Below the pieces are notes generated by a model that worked only from the letters and a program-made list of their open reading frames with translations, did no database searches and was not told where the DNA came from. A DNA stretch of 41,269 bases from Moduliflexus sp964602655 (lineage in GTDB: Bacteria; Moduliflexota; Moduliflexia; Moduliflexales; Moduliflexaceae). Where the stretch lies: the NCBI GenBank assembly GCA_964602655.1, contig CAZRSF010000060.1:1-41269 (forward strand), in the 5' to 3' direction. The position numbers and the translations under genes are program-made. The first letter of the stretch is position 1; each line of letters starts with the position of its first letter. Below are positions 14,016 through 22,590 of the stretch, piece by piece.

Positions 14016-16382
14016 TCAAATACTGAATTGACTGACAACCTGTTTTAACGCGTCAGCATGTTGCGACAACATCAAGGCGGCTTCGGTTGAAGCATGTGCG
14101 CGCTCAGATGTCATTTCAATCAACTCGCGAATATTATCCATCGCTTCCGACACATGCGCCACCACGCCAGCCTGGTCGGAAGTCGCCTGCTTCACTTGCT
14201 GCGACAGCAGCAAGACCTGTTCCGCCTGCGTCATGATATACGACGAACTCAAATCCTGTTCTTTTGTGGCGACTTTGATCTGGTTGACCATCTCGACCAC
14301 CTGCTCCATAGACTCCATAATGTATTGGCTGGTTTTGGTCTGCTCCTCTGTGGTGCCCGCGATTTTCGACACAACAGCCGATGATTCGTTCGCGCCGCTG
14401 ATAATTTTATCAAGCGCTTTTCCGGCTAACTCCGCCAATCTCACGCCATCCAGCACTTTTTCGCGCCCAATCGAAGCCACTTCGACGGCATGTGACGACT
14501 CTTTCTGCACATCGCGGATAATATGCGCGATTTCTTTGGCAGACGAATTCGATTGGTCCGCCAACTTCCGCACGCGGTCGGCAATGACGTTGAATTCGCG
14601 TCCGCGTTCGCCCGATTTTTTGGCAATAATGGACGCATTAATGGACAGCAGCGAGGTTTGATCCGACATATCTTTAATCACCGCTAAAATTTTGGAAATA
14701 GATTCGGTGCGCTTATTGACTGACTGAATCGCCTCTGCGGTAATCGTTACCATCTGTTCAATCGCTGTCATGCTGTTGATCATCATTTCCACCGCTTCGC
14801 GGCCATCAACGGCATCCTGCCGCACGCCATCCGAGAGCGCGTTGGAATATTGCGCGGTTTCGGCGATTTGCTGCATCGAGGCGGAAATTTCTTGAATAGA
14901 CGATGACGTATCCTGCGACGCGCTGGCTAACTGTTCGCCATGCGTCACGATCTGCCGGATGGCGCTATTCAACTCTTCGATAGACGACGACGATTCCCCG
15001 ATAAATGACGACAGCTGCTTCATGCGTTCATTGACATCCTGAATCGTTGCAGCCATTTCATTCATGGAAGACGACGTTTCTTCCACTGACAGCGAAATTT
15101 TTTCGACCGACGCGGCTTCTTCCTGCGAACGGCTGTGCGCATCCATCCCTTGCAGCACAAGCTGGTCGGCGCCAGCGCGGATTTTGGCGACCAAATGGCG
15201 CAATTTGCTGATCATTTCGGCAAACGCATGCCCTAAAAAATCATGCTCGGATTGTAACTGCACGCCTTCGCTCAGGTTGCCGCTGGACACTTTTCTGGCA
15301 ACTTGCGCGATCTGTTGGAGATAGCGCGTCATGCGATACACCGCGTTCCCTAACACATCGGCTTCTGATTTCGGGATCACGACTTGATTGAGGTCTCCGC
15401 GCGAAATATTGGCGGCTAATTCGGATATCTCTTGCAAGTACGCCGTCATCTTCCGAAAGGCAATTCCCAGCGCATCCAACTCCGAGGCAGGCGTGATGTC
15501 GTCCGTAAATTCGCCCTCAGAGATTTTTTGCGCTCCGGCGACGATCTTCTGCAAATATTGCGTCGTTTCGTGGAACGATTCGGCTAACTGGCCGATTTCG
15601 TCATGCGAATGCGCGACCGGCAACGCTTGATGGACATTGCCGCGTGAAATATTCTTCGCGACTATTGTCATCTGCTTAATCGGTCTGATAATGGCGGAGG
15701 CGATCAAAAAACCTAACGTGCCGCCTAATCCAAGCAAACCAAGTATCACCGGCCATATACGCAGCACTGTTTTGCGACGAATTTCCGCAGCCGCGCCAGT
15801 CATCTTCTGCTGCATCTGCGTATCGAATTCGTGAAGACGTTCGGCGTCATCTTGCTCGGTTTGCTCATGCCATGCGCCTTTTGTCGAGGCGATTTGCGCT
15901 TGCCATTGTCGGTTGATTGACCGATTCGCTTCGGACGCGGTTGCTTCGAACAGGCGTTCGAGCCGTTGCGCATACGCCGCGGTGTCGAATGCCTGCGTGT
16001 TTGCTTGCCGGGTGAATGCTTCGAACATCGCCTGATGATCTCGGATCAGTTGTTCTTTGAGCGTGTCCAACACGTCTTGTTCCAATTGCAAGGACTGCTG
16101 CTGCATCTGCATAAAAATAGCGTGGCGTTCCTGCGCATTTTTTCGATTGATGCTCGACACCATATCCGATCCGGATACAGCCAATGGCGTCATCGTTTCC
16201 TCAATGAGTTCGCGATTCTGCATAGAGGCATAGACCGAGATCAGCAGGGCGGGCACAACGATGGCGAGAAAAAAAATCACCGCGAACTTCTGGAGAAGAT
16301 TCAGATGATACCAGCGTTTGACTGGCGGAGATTGGGGTTGTCGGGTCGCTGAAGACCCGTTGACCTGCGCGTGCGCTGTCAT
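14016..16382 (-). CDS. Methyl-accepting chemotaxis protein with four HAMP-like units
   Basis: A 788-aa chemoreceptor. Order: cytoplasmic start, membrane helix 1 (about 33-52), periplasmic helical sensor (about 55-200), membrane helix 2 (about 205-230), then four consecutive HAMP-like units recognisable by repeats ending NISRGNVHQ, KISEGEFTDD, NISRGDLNQ and KVSSGNLSEG (about 230-420), and a long coiled-coil signalling domain (about 420-788). The hairpin tip near 585-605 reads SGERGREFNVIADRVRKLADQS; the canonical RGFAVVADEVR is changed at several positions that contact CheA/CheW, so coupling may be altered. Start ATG at 16382 follows AGGAGG. No CheA or CheW is encoded nearby. Confidence 0.93.
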   Translation of the reverse strand: MTAHAQVNGSSATRQPQSPPVKRWYHLNLLQKFAVIFFLAIVVPALLISVYASMQNRELIEETMTPLAVSGSDMVSSINRKNAQERHAIFMQMQQQSLQLEQDVLDTLKEQLIRDHQAMFEAFTRQANTQAFDTAAYAQRLERLFEATASEANRSINRQWQAQIASTKGAWHEQTEQDDAERLHEFDTQMQQKMTGAAAEIRRKTVLRIWPVILGLLGLGGTLGFLIASAIIRPIKQMTIVAKNISRGNVHQALPVAHSHDEIGQLAESFHETTQYLQKIVAGAQKISEGEFTDDITPASELDALGIAFRKMTAYLQEISELAANISRGDLNQVVIPKSEADVLGNAVYRMTRYLQQIAQVARKVSSGNLSEGVQLQSEHDFLGHAFAEMISKLRHLVAKIRAGADQLVLQGMDAHSRSQEEAASVEKISLSVEETSSSMNEMAATIQDVNERMKQLSSFIGESSSSIEELNSAIRQIVTHGEQLASASQDTSSSIQEISASMQQIAETAQYSNALSDGVRQDAVDGREAVEMMINSMTAIEQMVTITAEAIQSVNKRTESISKILAVIKDMSDQTSLLSINASIIAKKSGERGREFNVIADRVRKLADQSNSSAKEIAHIIRDVQKESSHAVEVASIGREKVLDGVRLAELAGKALDKIISGANESSAVVSKIAGTTEEQTKTSQYIMESMEQVVEMVNQIKVATKEQDLSSSYIMTQAEQVLLLSQQVKQATSDQAGVVAHVSEAMDNIRELIEMTSERAHASTEAALMLSQHADALKQVVSQFSI

Positions 16383-16486
16383 ACGTCCTCCTATCGGGAA
16401 ACTTGAACACAAGAAAACATCCGGTACGATTCTTGCCTGATTTCGCGCAGAAAGTCAAGAAAAAGTTATCGGGGCGACAGGAAGAT

Positions 16487-16730
16487 CAGGGCAAACGCAT
16501 CTCAATAGGTGATTTGAGGGCGTGTTCAGCGAACCCCCCGATTCATCGGGGGGTGTTGGAACGACCGGACGCCAGCAAGCACCGCTTCAGCAGGTTTTTC
16601 GTTGGACGGGACACCGCTGAAGCGGTTCGGGGGGAGGCAGGAACGTTTCCAACACCCCGATGAATCGGGGTGTGGGCTCAACCCATGTCTGTCACGCCGT
16701 CAAATCAAGCATGTAGATGCGTTTGCCCTG
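16487..16730. mobile_element. Probable 244-bp MITE with 16-bp perfect terminal repeats
   Basis: The ends are perfect inverted repeats: CAGGGCAAACGCATCT (16487-16502) and AGATGCGTTTGCCCTG (16715-16730). The inverted pairing resumes after 8 bases (GATTTGAGGGCGTG 16511-16524 with 16693-16706, one mismatch). The direct repeat ACAGGAAGAT flanks both ends (16477-16486 and 16731-16740), as a target duplication would. CAGGG termini with 8-10-base duplications are, to my knowledge, typical of the ISAs1 family. There is no transposase ORF. The interior carries two more nested palindromes (16540-16562 with 16643-16664, and 16581-16591 with 16616-16626). It fills the gap between the chemoreceptor and epimerase genes. 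Confidence 0.75.
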
Positions 16731-16781
16731 ACAGGAAGATTATGCGGATAGAGGCAGCGTTGAAAAAAATGAGGTTGTTCA

Positions 16782-16812
16782 GCCCTGCCGGGGTTTAAAA
16801 CCCTGGCAGGGC
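16782..16812. repeat. Dispersed hairpin repeat, CCCTGCCAGGG family, copy C
   Basis: GCCCTGCCGGGGTTT (16782-16796) pairs with AAACCCTGGCAGGGC (16798-16812), one mismatch. It lies 20 bases beyond the stop codon of the epimerase gene and may serve as its terminator. Confidence 0.82.
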
Positions 16813-16832
16813 GTATCACACATCAACGCGGC

Positions 16833-17945
16833 TCAGACTAAGCCGCGTTTACGCAATTCCTGGTGAGCTTCGTCGAATTTGTCGTCTGCGCTGGTGGTTG
16901 CTGACCACTGAATCAGTTCTTTCATCCCCTCTTCGAATTTCATCTTTGGCTCGAAATCGAATGCTTCATGGGCTTTGCTGATGTCGGCGACGCAATGCCG
17001 AATATCTCCTTTGCGGAATTTATTAGTGATGTCCGGCTGCATCTCTTTGCCTAAGAGAGAAATGAGCGTCTCCGCAATCGCCTTGATGCTGCGCGGTTTG
17101 CCCGTGCCGATGTTAAAACAGCCGGAGAGCGATTCATGTTCCATCGCAGCAATATTGGCGCGGACAATATCGTGAACAGAAACAAAATCACGGGTTTGCA
17201 TGCCGTCTTCGAAGATGACAGGCGCATGATTGTTTTTGATGCGGCTCATAAAAATCGCCGCGACGCCGGTGTACGGATTCGAAAGCGATTGACGTGGGCC
17301 GTACACATTGAAATAACGCAGCGCGACCGCTGGAATGCCATACGCCTCGCCGATATTCAACACCATCTCTTCCTGATCGCGCTTGCCCATCGCATAAATC
17401 GAGTTGCATTCCAGGCGTTTGTCTTCGCCAGTGGGAATCGGGCGAATGTCCTCATAGCATTCGGGGCAGTACAACTCCCAATCATGATCTTTCATCTGCT
17501 CTTCGGTGCGCAGCGGCGGGCGCACGATGCCGCAATCCTCGCATTCGTATTGCCCTTCGCCGTAGCTGCTCATCGAACCGGCGACCAGAATTTTCGAGAC
17601 TTTTGTTTTCTGATTGACGATAATATCCAGCAGATTCGCCGTGCCGCCGACATTCACGTCCACGTAGTGTTTGATCTGATATTGTGACTGTCCGACCCCG
17701 ACCGCCGCCGCTTCGTGGAACACCACATCCACGCCGGTTAACGCTTTTTTGAACGCGTCATAGTCACGCACGTCTCCCTGAATAAATTCCGCGTGTTTGT
17801 TCAGATACGCAGGCGTTTTTCCCGTTGTATGCACTTGCGGATCAAGATTATCGAAAATTTTGACGGTATAGCCTCGCTTCACGAGTTCATCTACGATGAA
17901 GGAGCCGATAAATCCAGCGCCTCCGGTCACAAGACATGTCTTCAT
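16833..17945 (-). CDS. NAD-dependent sugar-nucleotide epimerase with CxxC insertion (dTDP-L-rhamnose 4-epimerase-like)
   Basis: Extended short-chain dehydrogenase/reductase of 370 aa. It begins with the NAD motif TGGAGFIGSFI and carries the active-site Y-x3-K as YAMGK. Strings such as DNLDPQVH and VGVGQSQYQIKHYVDVNVGGTANLL resemble dTDP-L-rhamnose 4-epimerases more than GalE. Between the strand ending SMSSYGEG and the active site is an insert with CEDC and, about 30 residues later, CPEC, a likely zinc ribbon. Start: ATG 17945 with AAAAGG nine bases upstream, preferred over an in-frame GTG at 17951. Substrate assignment is tentative; a cell-envelope sugar role is likely. Confidence 0.82.
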   Translation of the reverse strand: MKTCLVTGGAGFIGSFIVDELVKRGYTVKIFDNLDPQVHTTGKTPAYLNKHAEFIQGDVRDYDAFKKALTGVDVVFHEAAAVGVGQSQYQIKHYVDVNVGGTANLLDIIVNQKTKVSKILVAGSMSSYGEGQYECEDCGIVRPPLRTEEQMKDHDWELYCPECYEDIRPIPTGEDKRLECNSIYAMGKRDQEEMVLNIGEAYGIPAVALRYFNVYGPRQSLSNPYTGVAAIFMSRIKNNHAPVIFEDGMQTRDFVSVHDIVRANIAAMEHESLSGCFNIGTGKPRSIKAIAETLISLLGKEMQPDITNKFRKGDIRHCVADISKAHEAFDFEPKMKFEEGMKELIQWSATTSADDKFDEAHQELRKRGLV

Positions 17946-17971
17946 GTTCACCAGCCTTTTCTTTTAGATAT

Positions 17972-17999
17972 ATTATACATTGCAAAAGATGGCGCGCAA
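17972..17999 (-). promoter_or_regulatory. Candidate promoter of the epimerase gene
   Basis: On the minus strand a perfect TATAAT (plus 17972-17977) is preceded by a 16-base spacer and a weak TTGCGC (plus 17994-17999). It lies 27 bases before the start codon. Confidence 0.4.
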
Positions 18000-18045
18000 C
18001 ACGTTCGGAAACGCCTTGTTCGCCAGAAAATAGCTTTTCCTCAGG

Positions 18046-18081
18046 TGTCAGGCACGTTGAAAGTGTCTGACAACTTTTTTT
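18046..18081 (+). terminator. Terminator-like hairpin, TGTCAGG/ACAC family
   Basis: TGTCAGGCAC (18046-18055) pairs with GTGTCTGACA (18063-18072, one G-T pair); on the plus strand it is followed by seven T. The neighbouring genes both run on the minus strand, so the T tract faces the wrong way for them; the bare hairpin may still end the cyclase transcript. A related palindrome lies at 25099-25131. Confidence 0.5.
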
Positions 18082-18085
18082 CAAT

Positions 18086-20224
18086 TCATTTATGCGTCAT
18101 CGTATAGACACCGTCCCACTGTTCCGGCGGCGGAGTCTGCTGATATGCCTCACAGCGTCGCGCGTACAATTGCGACGGGACATCATCGGGGCAGAATCGG
18201 AGCGCCTGTGCGAATTGCTCGGCTGCGGCTTGCCATTCTCGAACGCGGTACGCGGAAAGTCCATGTTCGAAATGTTGCGCGGCGTGCATCTTCTCGTCGT
18301 TCACTTCGCCGGGGCGGCCAAGCAATTCATAAATCCTGACCGGTTCGGATTTTCCCTTGACTCGCACAAAATCCAGTTCGCGAGTCAGAAATTCGTCATA
18401 AACGCGCTGATACGTAAATTCGCTGATGATGATATTCGTGCCGTACTCTTTGTTCGTTCCTTCCAAGCGCGACCCAAGATTGACGTTATCTCCCATGACC
18501 GTATAATCGAACCGTTTTTCCGATCCCATATTTCCAACAGTCATCAGGCCGGAATTGATGCCGATGCCAATATTAATCAGGGGGTTGTTCTCGCGTTGCC
18601 ATTTCGCTTGAAGTTCTCGCAGGCGAGCCATCATATCTAACGCGCTGGCGCACGCCCGACTCGGATGATCCGGCTGTTCCACCGGCGCTCCGTATATCGC
18701 CATAATCGCATCCCCCATATATTTGTCAAGCGTTCCGTGATATTTCAGGATGATTTCCGTCATTTCAGTCAGATACGCATTCAGGAACACGACGAGGTTT
18801 TGCGATTCCATGCCCTCTGAAATCGAAGTGAACCCTCTAATATCGGAGAAGAGGACTGTCAAGAATTTTCGTTCTCCGCCAAGATGGAGCTTTTCGGGAT
18901 GTCGGAGCATTTCCTCGACGACTGTCGTCGAAACATACTGCTCGAATGCGCCTTTGATTTTATTTCGATTGTATAACGCTACCCAGCGCTGAAAGCCAAG
19001 TCCGACGATGTAATTCAGTCCGATAGCGGCTTCCAGCGGCGCAAGATCGAGCCAGAGGTTTCGGGCGGAAAAGAGGTATTGCCCGACGCCCCAGACCAGC
19101 GCCGCGCAGAGCAGCATGACCGCCGAATTGATCCAAAAATTCCATTCGTGAAAGAGCAGCAATCCAGAAAGCGTTCCGACGCCAAGAATGATGACGATTG
19201 CCCACACCGGCAAAATTTTCCTTAACTCCGCGCGTTCGAGAATGGTTTGAAATGCATGCGCATGAATTTCGATCCCGAAGGTGGAGATATTCGTCAAGGT
19301 CGCGCCGGTCGCTGTCTCTTGCTGCAATTGTTCGACGAATCGCTGTGATGGAGCGCGAAACGGCGTCAGGAAATAATCGTGAGAGGTCAGCGTCGTATCG
19401 CCGATGAAAATGACTTTATCGCGAATGTCATCAGGTCGAACGTCCCCTCGAATAATCTTCCAGAATGGGATCATCGGATAGGCATAACGCCCGCCGATGT
19501 AATTGATCTGCAATTTGCCGTCCGGGGCGGTCACGCGCAGCACTTCTTTCGTCTGGCTGCCATCGGTTTTCGAGAGAACCGTCGTGTCGCGATCAGGGAA
19601 ATCAATCTTATTCACGCCGCCATAATAGAGCGAAGCGGCCTCTAACGCGAGCGTGAGATGATAGCGCGTCTGCGTTCCGTCAAGCGTCTGCGTGACGACC
19701 GGCACGCTTCGCGCGATGCCGTCGCTGTCCAGCAGCAGATTGATCATGCCCGTGCCTCCGGCGTTTTCGGAGAATGCCGGGAGCGGGCGTTCCAGCCGTT
19801 CGGGGGAAATATATTGCGCTAAGACGACCCTGCCCATGTCTTGCGTGCCGTCATAGGCATCATACAACGCATCCGACAACGCCTCGTCTTCTGCTTTTTC
19901 GGTGGGGTGTTGAAAGATCACGTCATACACGATGAGTTTCGGTTGGTACTGCATGAGGTTGCGAATGAGTGTGGCATGAAGCGAACGTTTCCAGGGAAGG
20001 CGCTGCTGCAACTGCTGTTCGCTTTGTTCATCAATTGTAACGATCAGAATGTCTTGTAATGGCGGGCGTTCGCCCCTCAGAGCAAAGCGGAGGTCATACG
20101 TCGTCAGTTCCAGCAGCGCAAAGCCGCCAAGCCAGAACGCGACAGCAATCATCACCGCAATGACCGCGCCGCCGCCGAATTCGATACAGGTTTTCGCGCG
20201 TTCGGAAAATTGCCGGATATTCAT
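18086..20224 (-). CDS. CHASE2-domain adenylate cyclase
   Basis: Class III nucleotide cyclase of 712 aa, predicted to make cAMP in response to an extracellular signal. Order: membrane helix (about 17-37), periplasmic CHASE2 sensor (about 40-320), three further membrane helices (about 325-410), and the cyclase domain (about 465-640). The cyclase has both metal aspartates (FSDIRGFTS and KYMGDAIMA), the transition-state N and R in GDNVNLGSRLE, and K and D at the base-specifying positions (DKYMGD, FDYTVMGD), which favour ATP over GTP. A short TPR-like helical tail follows. The ATG at 20224 is chosen because a hairpin (20250-20283) separates it from an earlier in-frame ATG at 20299; neither has a strong ribosome-binding site. 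Confidence 0.92.
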   Translation of the reverse strand: MNIRQFSERAKTCIEFGGGAVIAVMIAVAFWLGGFALLELTTYDLRFALRGERPPLQDILIVTIDEQSEQQLQQRLPWKRSLHATLIRNLMQYQPKLIVYDVIFQHPTEKAEDEALSDALYDAYDGTQDMGRVVLAQYISPERLERPLPAFSENAGGTGMINLLLDSDGIARSVPVVTQTLDGTQTRYHLTLALEAASLYYGGVNKIDFPDRDTTVLSKTDGSQTKEVLRVTAPDGKLQINYIGGRYAYPMIPFWKIIRGDVRPDDIRDKVIFIGDTTLTSHDYFLTPFRAPSQRFVEQLQQETATGATLTNISTFGIEIHAHAFQTILERAELRKILPVWAIVIILGVGTLSGLLLFHEWNFWINSAVMLLCAALVWGVGQYLFSARNLWLDLAPLEAAIGLNYIVGLGFQRWVALYNRNKIKGAFEQYVSTTVVEEMLRHPEKLHLGGERKFLTVLFSDIRGFTSISEGMESQNLVVFLNAYLTEMTEIILKYHGTLDKYMGDAIMAIYGAPVEQPDHPSRACASALDMMARLRELQAKWQRENNPLINIGIGINSGLMTVGNMGSEKRFDYTVMGDNVNLGSRLEGTNKEYGTNIIISEFTYQRVYDEFLTRELDFVRVKGKSEPVRIYELLGRPGEVNDEKMHAAQHFEHGLSAYRVREWQAAAEQFAQALRFCPDDVPSQLYARRCEAYQQTPPPEQWDGVYTMTHK

Positions 20225-20249
20225 GGCGTATAAAACACAACGGCGCAGA

Positions 20250-20283
20250 AGGCCGGAAAACGCGCGTTCGCTCTTCCGGCCTC
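20250..20283 (-). terminator. Intergenic hairpin upstream of the cyclase gene
   Basis: A 9-bp perfect stem (AGGCCGGAA/TTCCGGCCT) with a 15-base loop. On the minus strand it is followed by a T-rich stretch, so it may terminate or attenuate transcripts coming from the secreted-protein gene before the cyclase start. Confidence 0.4.
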
Positions 20284-20322
20284 CGCGCCTCGGATCCATC
20301 GGCGCATTTTCGCGATTTCTCG

Positions 20323-21456
20323 CTATTCGCGCCCGAAATAGGCGTATAATCCTTCGGGATATTGTCCTTTGACGCCGCCGATTTCGCCGCCGATCAAGAT
20401 GGTGTATTTTCCGTCTTTATCCAATTGCTGCGTGTCGTTGAGTTGCTTGATTTTTTTGGCGTCTTCCACGCTGACCACGACATTGNNNNNNNNNNTGACC
20501 GGAATCTGTCCGTCGCTTTCGGTCGCATCCACCACGAGATTGTTTCCCTGCCGCCGTTTGCGTTCCTGCGCCTGCGCCAACCAGGAAAATACCGACGCAT
20601 CATCCGAGTTCGAGGCCACAAGCAGCGGTCTGACAATCAAGGGATGCGCGCCGATCAGCGATGACAGCGTTGCGTCATTTTCCTGAACATAATGAATCAT
20701 TCCCTGGGTTTCGAAGACGGATTTTTCGACATGCGAGGCGTCATATAAAACATCGCCATCTTCTGACAAGATTTTCGGCAGCAACGCGGGCTGCATCTGC
20801 GGCAGGGCGCGAACATCGAGCAGAATGCCCGTAAATGCTTCGGCGGGCTGCGACGGCTGATGTTCTGCTTGACCGTGCGACGGAAGCGGTTCGAGATACA
20901 GTTCTTGATCTCCGATCAAAAAGGAGGTCAGGCCGGAAATGCCGTAAAATGGGACAGTAACCATGACCTTCGCATCGTCGGGGCGATTGGGATCGGGAGG
21001 AAGCTCTTCGATGACGGCATTTTTAATCAGGACGTTTTGGATGTTCAGGCTAATTTCTTGGCGATGTGAAAAGTAGTCTTCGAATTGCGAGGTTGCGTTG
21101 AGGTTGGTGGAGATCAATGTTTTCAGCGCGTTATGTCGCGCGACTAACTCTGCCGCCCGCGTAGAGCCATTTTTCCCGATGCCTTCCGACTTCAAAAACC
21201 CGGCCTGCCAGTTGATGCAGCTATATAATGAAAGATCGGCCTGTTGATCAGTCAGCAGAAATTCCTGAACATACGGAGTGACGCCTGTTTCAGTCAGTTC
21301 GACATTTTTGAGACAATCACGCCGTTGTAGCTTGGGGCTGACGAGCTTTTGAGGCAGAGGCGCAGACACTGCATCGTTCGACAGAAGATTCAACGCCGCA
21401 ATTCCCGCAAACAGCAGAAGCCCTTTTGCCAATTGCCGTATGACGCGCGTGTTCAT
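20323..21456 (-). CDS. Secreted LPP20/FlgT-like protein of unknown function
   Basis: A 377-aa exported protein with a signal peptide (about residues 1-32: positively charged start, LLLFAGIAALNLL core, AVSA cleavage site). The segment TRAAELVARHNALKTLIS and the later FTGILLDVRALPQMQPALLPKILSEDGDVLYD resemble the repeated SHS2-like fold of LPP20 lipoproteins and FlgT, but the match is from memory and weak. A 10-base N gap (20486-20495) falls near the C-terminus; the frame continues with VVVSVEDAKKIKQL. Start ATG follows AAGGAGGGGG. It lies 17 bases after the metal-hydrolase gene and just upstream of the cyclase, so a three-gene operon is likely. Confidence 0.7.
   Translation of the reverse strand: MNTRVIRQLAKGLLLFAGIAALNLLSNDAVSAPLPQKLVSPKLQRRDCLKNVELTETGVTPYVQEFLLTDQQADLSLYSCINWQAGFLKSEGIGKNGSTRAAELVARHNALKTLISTNLNATSQFEDYFSHRQEISLNIQNVLIKNAVIEELPPDPNRPDDAKVMVTVPFYGISGLTSFLIGDQELYLEPLPSHGQAEHQPSQPAEAFTGILLDVRALPQMQPALLPKILSEDGDVLYDASHVEKSVFETQGMIHYVQENDATLSSLIGAHPLIVRPLLVASNSDDASVFSWLAQAQERKRRQGNNLVVDATESDGQIPVXXXXNVVVSVEDAKKIKQLNDTQQLDKDGKYTILIGGEIGGVKGQYPEGLYAYFGRE
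20486..20495. other. Assembly gap (10 N) inside the secreted-protein gene
   Basis: Ten undetermined bases, frame apparently preserved across the gap. Confidence 0.99.
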
Positions 21457-21473
21457 CGCCGTCCCCCTCCTTA

Positions 21474-22376
21474 TCAGATTTCTAACGTCAAACCTTCAAC
21501 CGCAATACTCGCATTCGGAAACGCTTGCTGCGCCTGTCGTTCCATCTCTCGCAGAAAATCGTCGGAATGTTCGGGATCATGATGAAATAAAATCAATTGC
21601 TTGACCTGCGCTGCTTTGGCCAGTCGCGTCCCTTCGAGCCAGGTGCTATGTCCCCAGCCGAAGCGCGGAGCTTTGAATGACAGGGCATTGTTTTCTAATT
21701 TTCCAGCATACTCTTCCGGCGTGTACATGGCATCATAAATAAAGACATCGGCCTGTTCGGCGATTTTGAGCACGTTCACATCTAACTCGCCATCGCGATA
21801 ATGCTCGGTGTCTGTAGCGTACGCCACAATTTTTTTGCCGTTTCCGCTCTCTAAACGGTATGAAAGGACGCCGTTCGGATGGTTCAGATGCTGCGGCACG
21901 ATCAGGTTTTGTCCGATGCGAAGCGACGTTTCTTGTAACTCATGGAAATGAATCTCGCCGCCCATGCCATCGAGTCCGATCGGGAAATATTGATATTCCA
22001 TCTGTCCTCGTAGCGTATTTTCTAAGCGCTCGAAGACTTTTTTCGCGCCATACAGATGAAACGTGTTGGTTTTTTCAGGGATGACTCGCTTTTGTTCGTC
22101 TTTTGCTCCGACAAACGCGGGCGTAAAAAATGGAAAACCCTGTATATGGTCCCAGTGTGTATGACTGAAAAAGAGGTAGCCCGTTTTTCCGCCCTGCGCG
22201 AACCCGTGTTTCATCAGTTCCAGCCCTAACGAGCGAATCCCAGTACCTGCATCGAAAATGATCAACGTTCCGTCATCTGTTTCTACGGAAACGCACGACG
22301 TGTTGCCACCAATTTCTGCTGTCAATTTCCCCGGGCTGGGAATAGACCCGCGAACCCCCCAAAACGTCACCTTCAT
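21474..22376 (-). CDS. Metallo-beta-lactamase-fold hydrolase
   Basis: A 300-aa protein starting MKVTFWGVRGSIPSPG, the signature of a bacterial MBL subfamily (PhnP/RNase Z-like side of the superfamily) often encoded near, or fused to, response regulators or cyclases. Metal ligands are evident: SHTHWDHIQGFPFF (HxHxDH), a later H in PQHLNHPNG, D in YATDTEH and H in LFHHDPEHSDD. The substrate is unknown; given its position with the adenylate cyclase, a phosphodiesterase role, perhaps on cyclic nucleotides, is a reasonable guess only. Start ATG follows AAAGGAG at a long 13-base distance; a strong promoter lies about 80 bases upstream. Confidence 0.85.
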   Translation of the reverse strand: MKVTFWGVRGSIPSPGKLTAEIGGNTSCVSVETDDGTLIIFDAGTGIRSLGLELMKHGFAQGGKTGYLFFSHTHWDHIQGFPFFTPAFVGAKDEQKRVIPEKTNTFHLYGAKKVFERLENTLRGQMEYQYFPIGLDGMGGEIHFHELQETSLRIGQNLIVPQHLNHPNGVLSYRLESGNGKKIVAYATDTEHYRDGELDVNVLKIAEQADVFIYDAMYTPEEYAGKLENNALSFKAPRFGWGHSTWLEGTRLAKAAQVKQLILFHHDPEHSDDFLREMERQAQQAFPNASIAVEGLTLEI

Positions 22377-22450
22377 AATGTTGTCGTTGCTCCTTTCAGC
22401 GCAGAAAACGTCTCGTGTTCGGCTTAGCGTATGATCGAATTCATAGGCGC

Positions 22451-22480
22451 ATTATACCTGGTAGATAGTACACATGTCAA
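22451..22480 (-). promoter_or_regulatory. Strong sigma70 promoter of the hydrolase-cyclase operon
   Basis: Both hexamers are perfect on the minus strand: TTGACA (plus 22475-22480), an 18-base spacer, TATAAT (plus 22451-22456). Transcription would start near 22444 and read through 22376 to 18086. Confidence 0.85.
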
Positions 22481-22499
22481 GAATTTTCCTCTAAATTAC

Positions 22500-22536
22500 A
22501 AAGGAGCTATGGTCTTCTGCTACCAATAGCTCCTTT
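22500..22536 (-). terminator. Terminator of the exported-protein gene
   Basis: Perfect 11-bp stem (AAAGGAGCTAT 22500-22510 with ATAGCTCCTTT 22526-22536), extended inward by GGT/ACC. On the minus strand it lies 55 bases after the stop codon at 22591 and is followed by a T-containing stretch. It isolates that gene from the next promoter. Confidence 0.7.
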
Positions 22537-22590
22537 AAAAAACGATATGAATCGGAATGCAACGTGGCTGACAAATATTGTCTTATCCCA

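Noticed and set aside
16453..16480. Possible sigma28-type promoter for the chemoreceptor (CCCCGATAA on the minus strand)
   Set aside because: No TAAA -35 element at the right distance; a TTGACT further downstream also lacks a matching -10.
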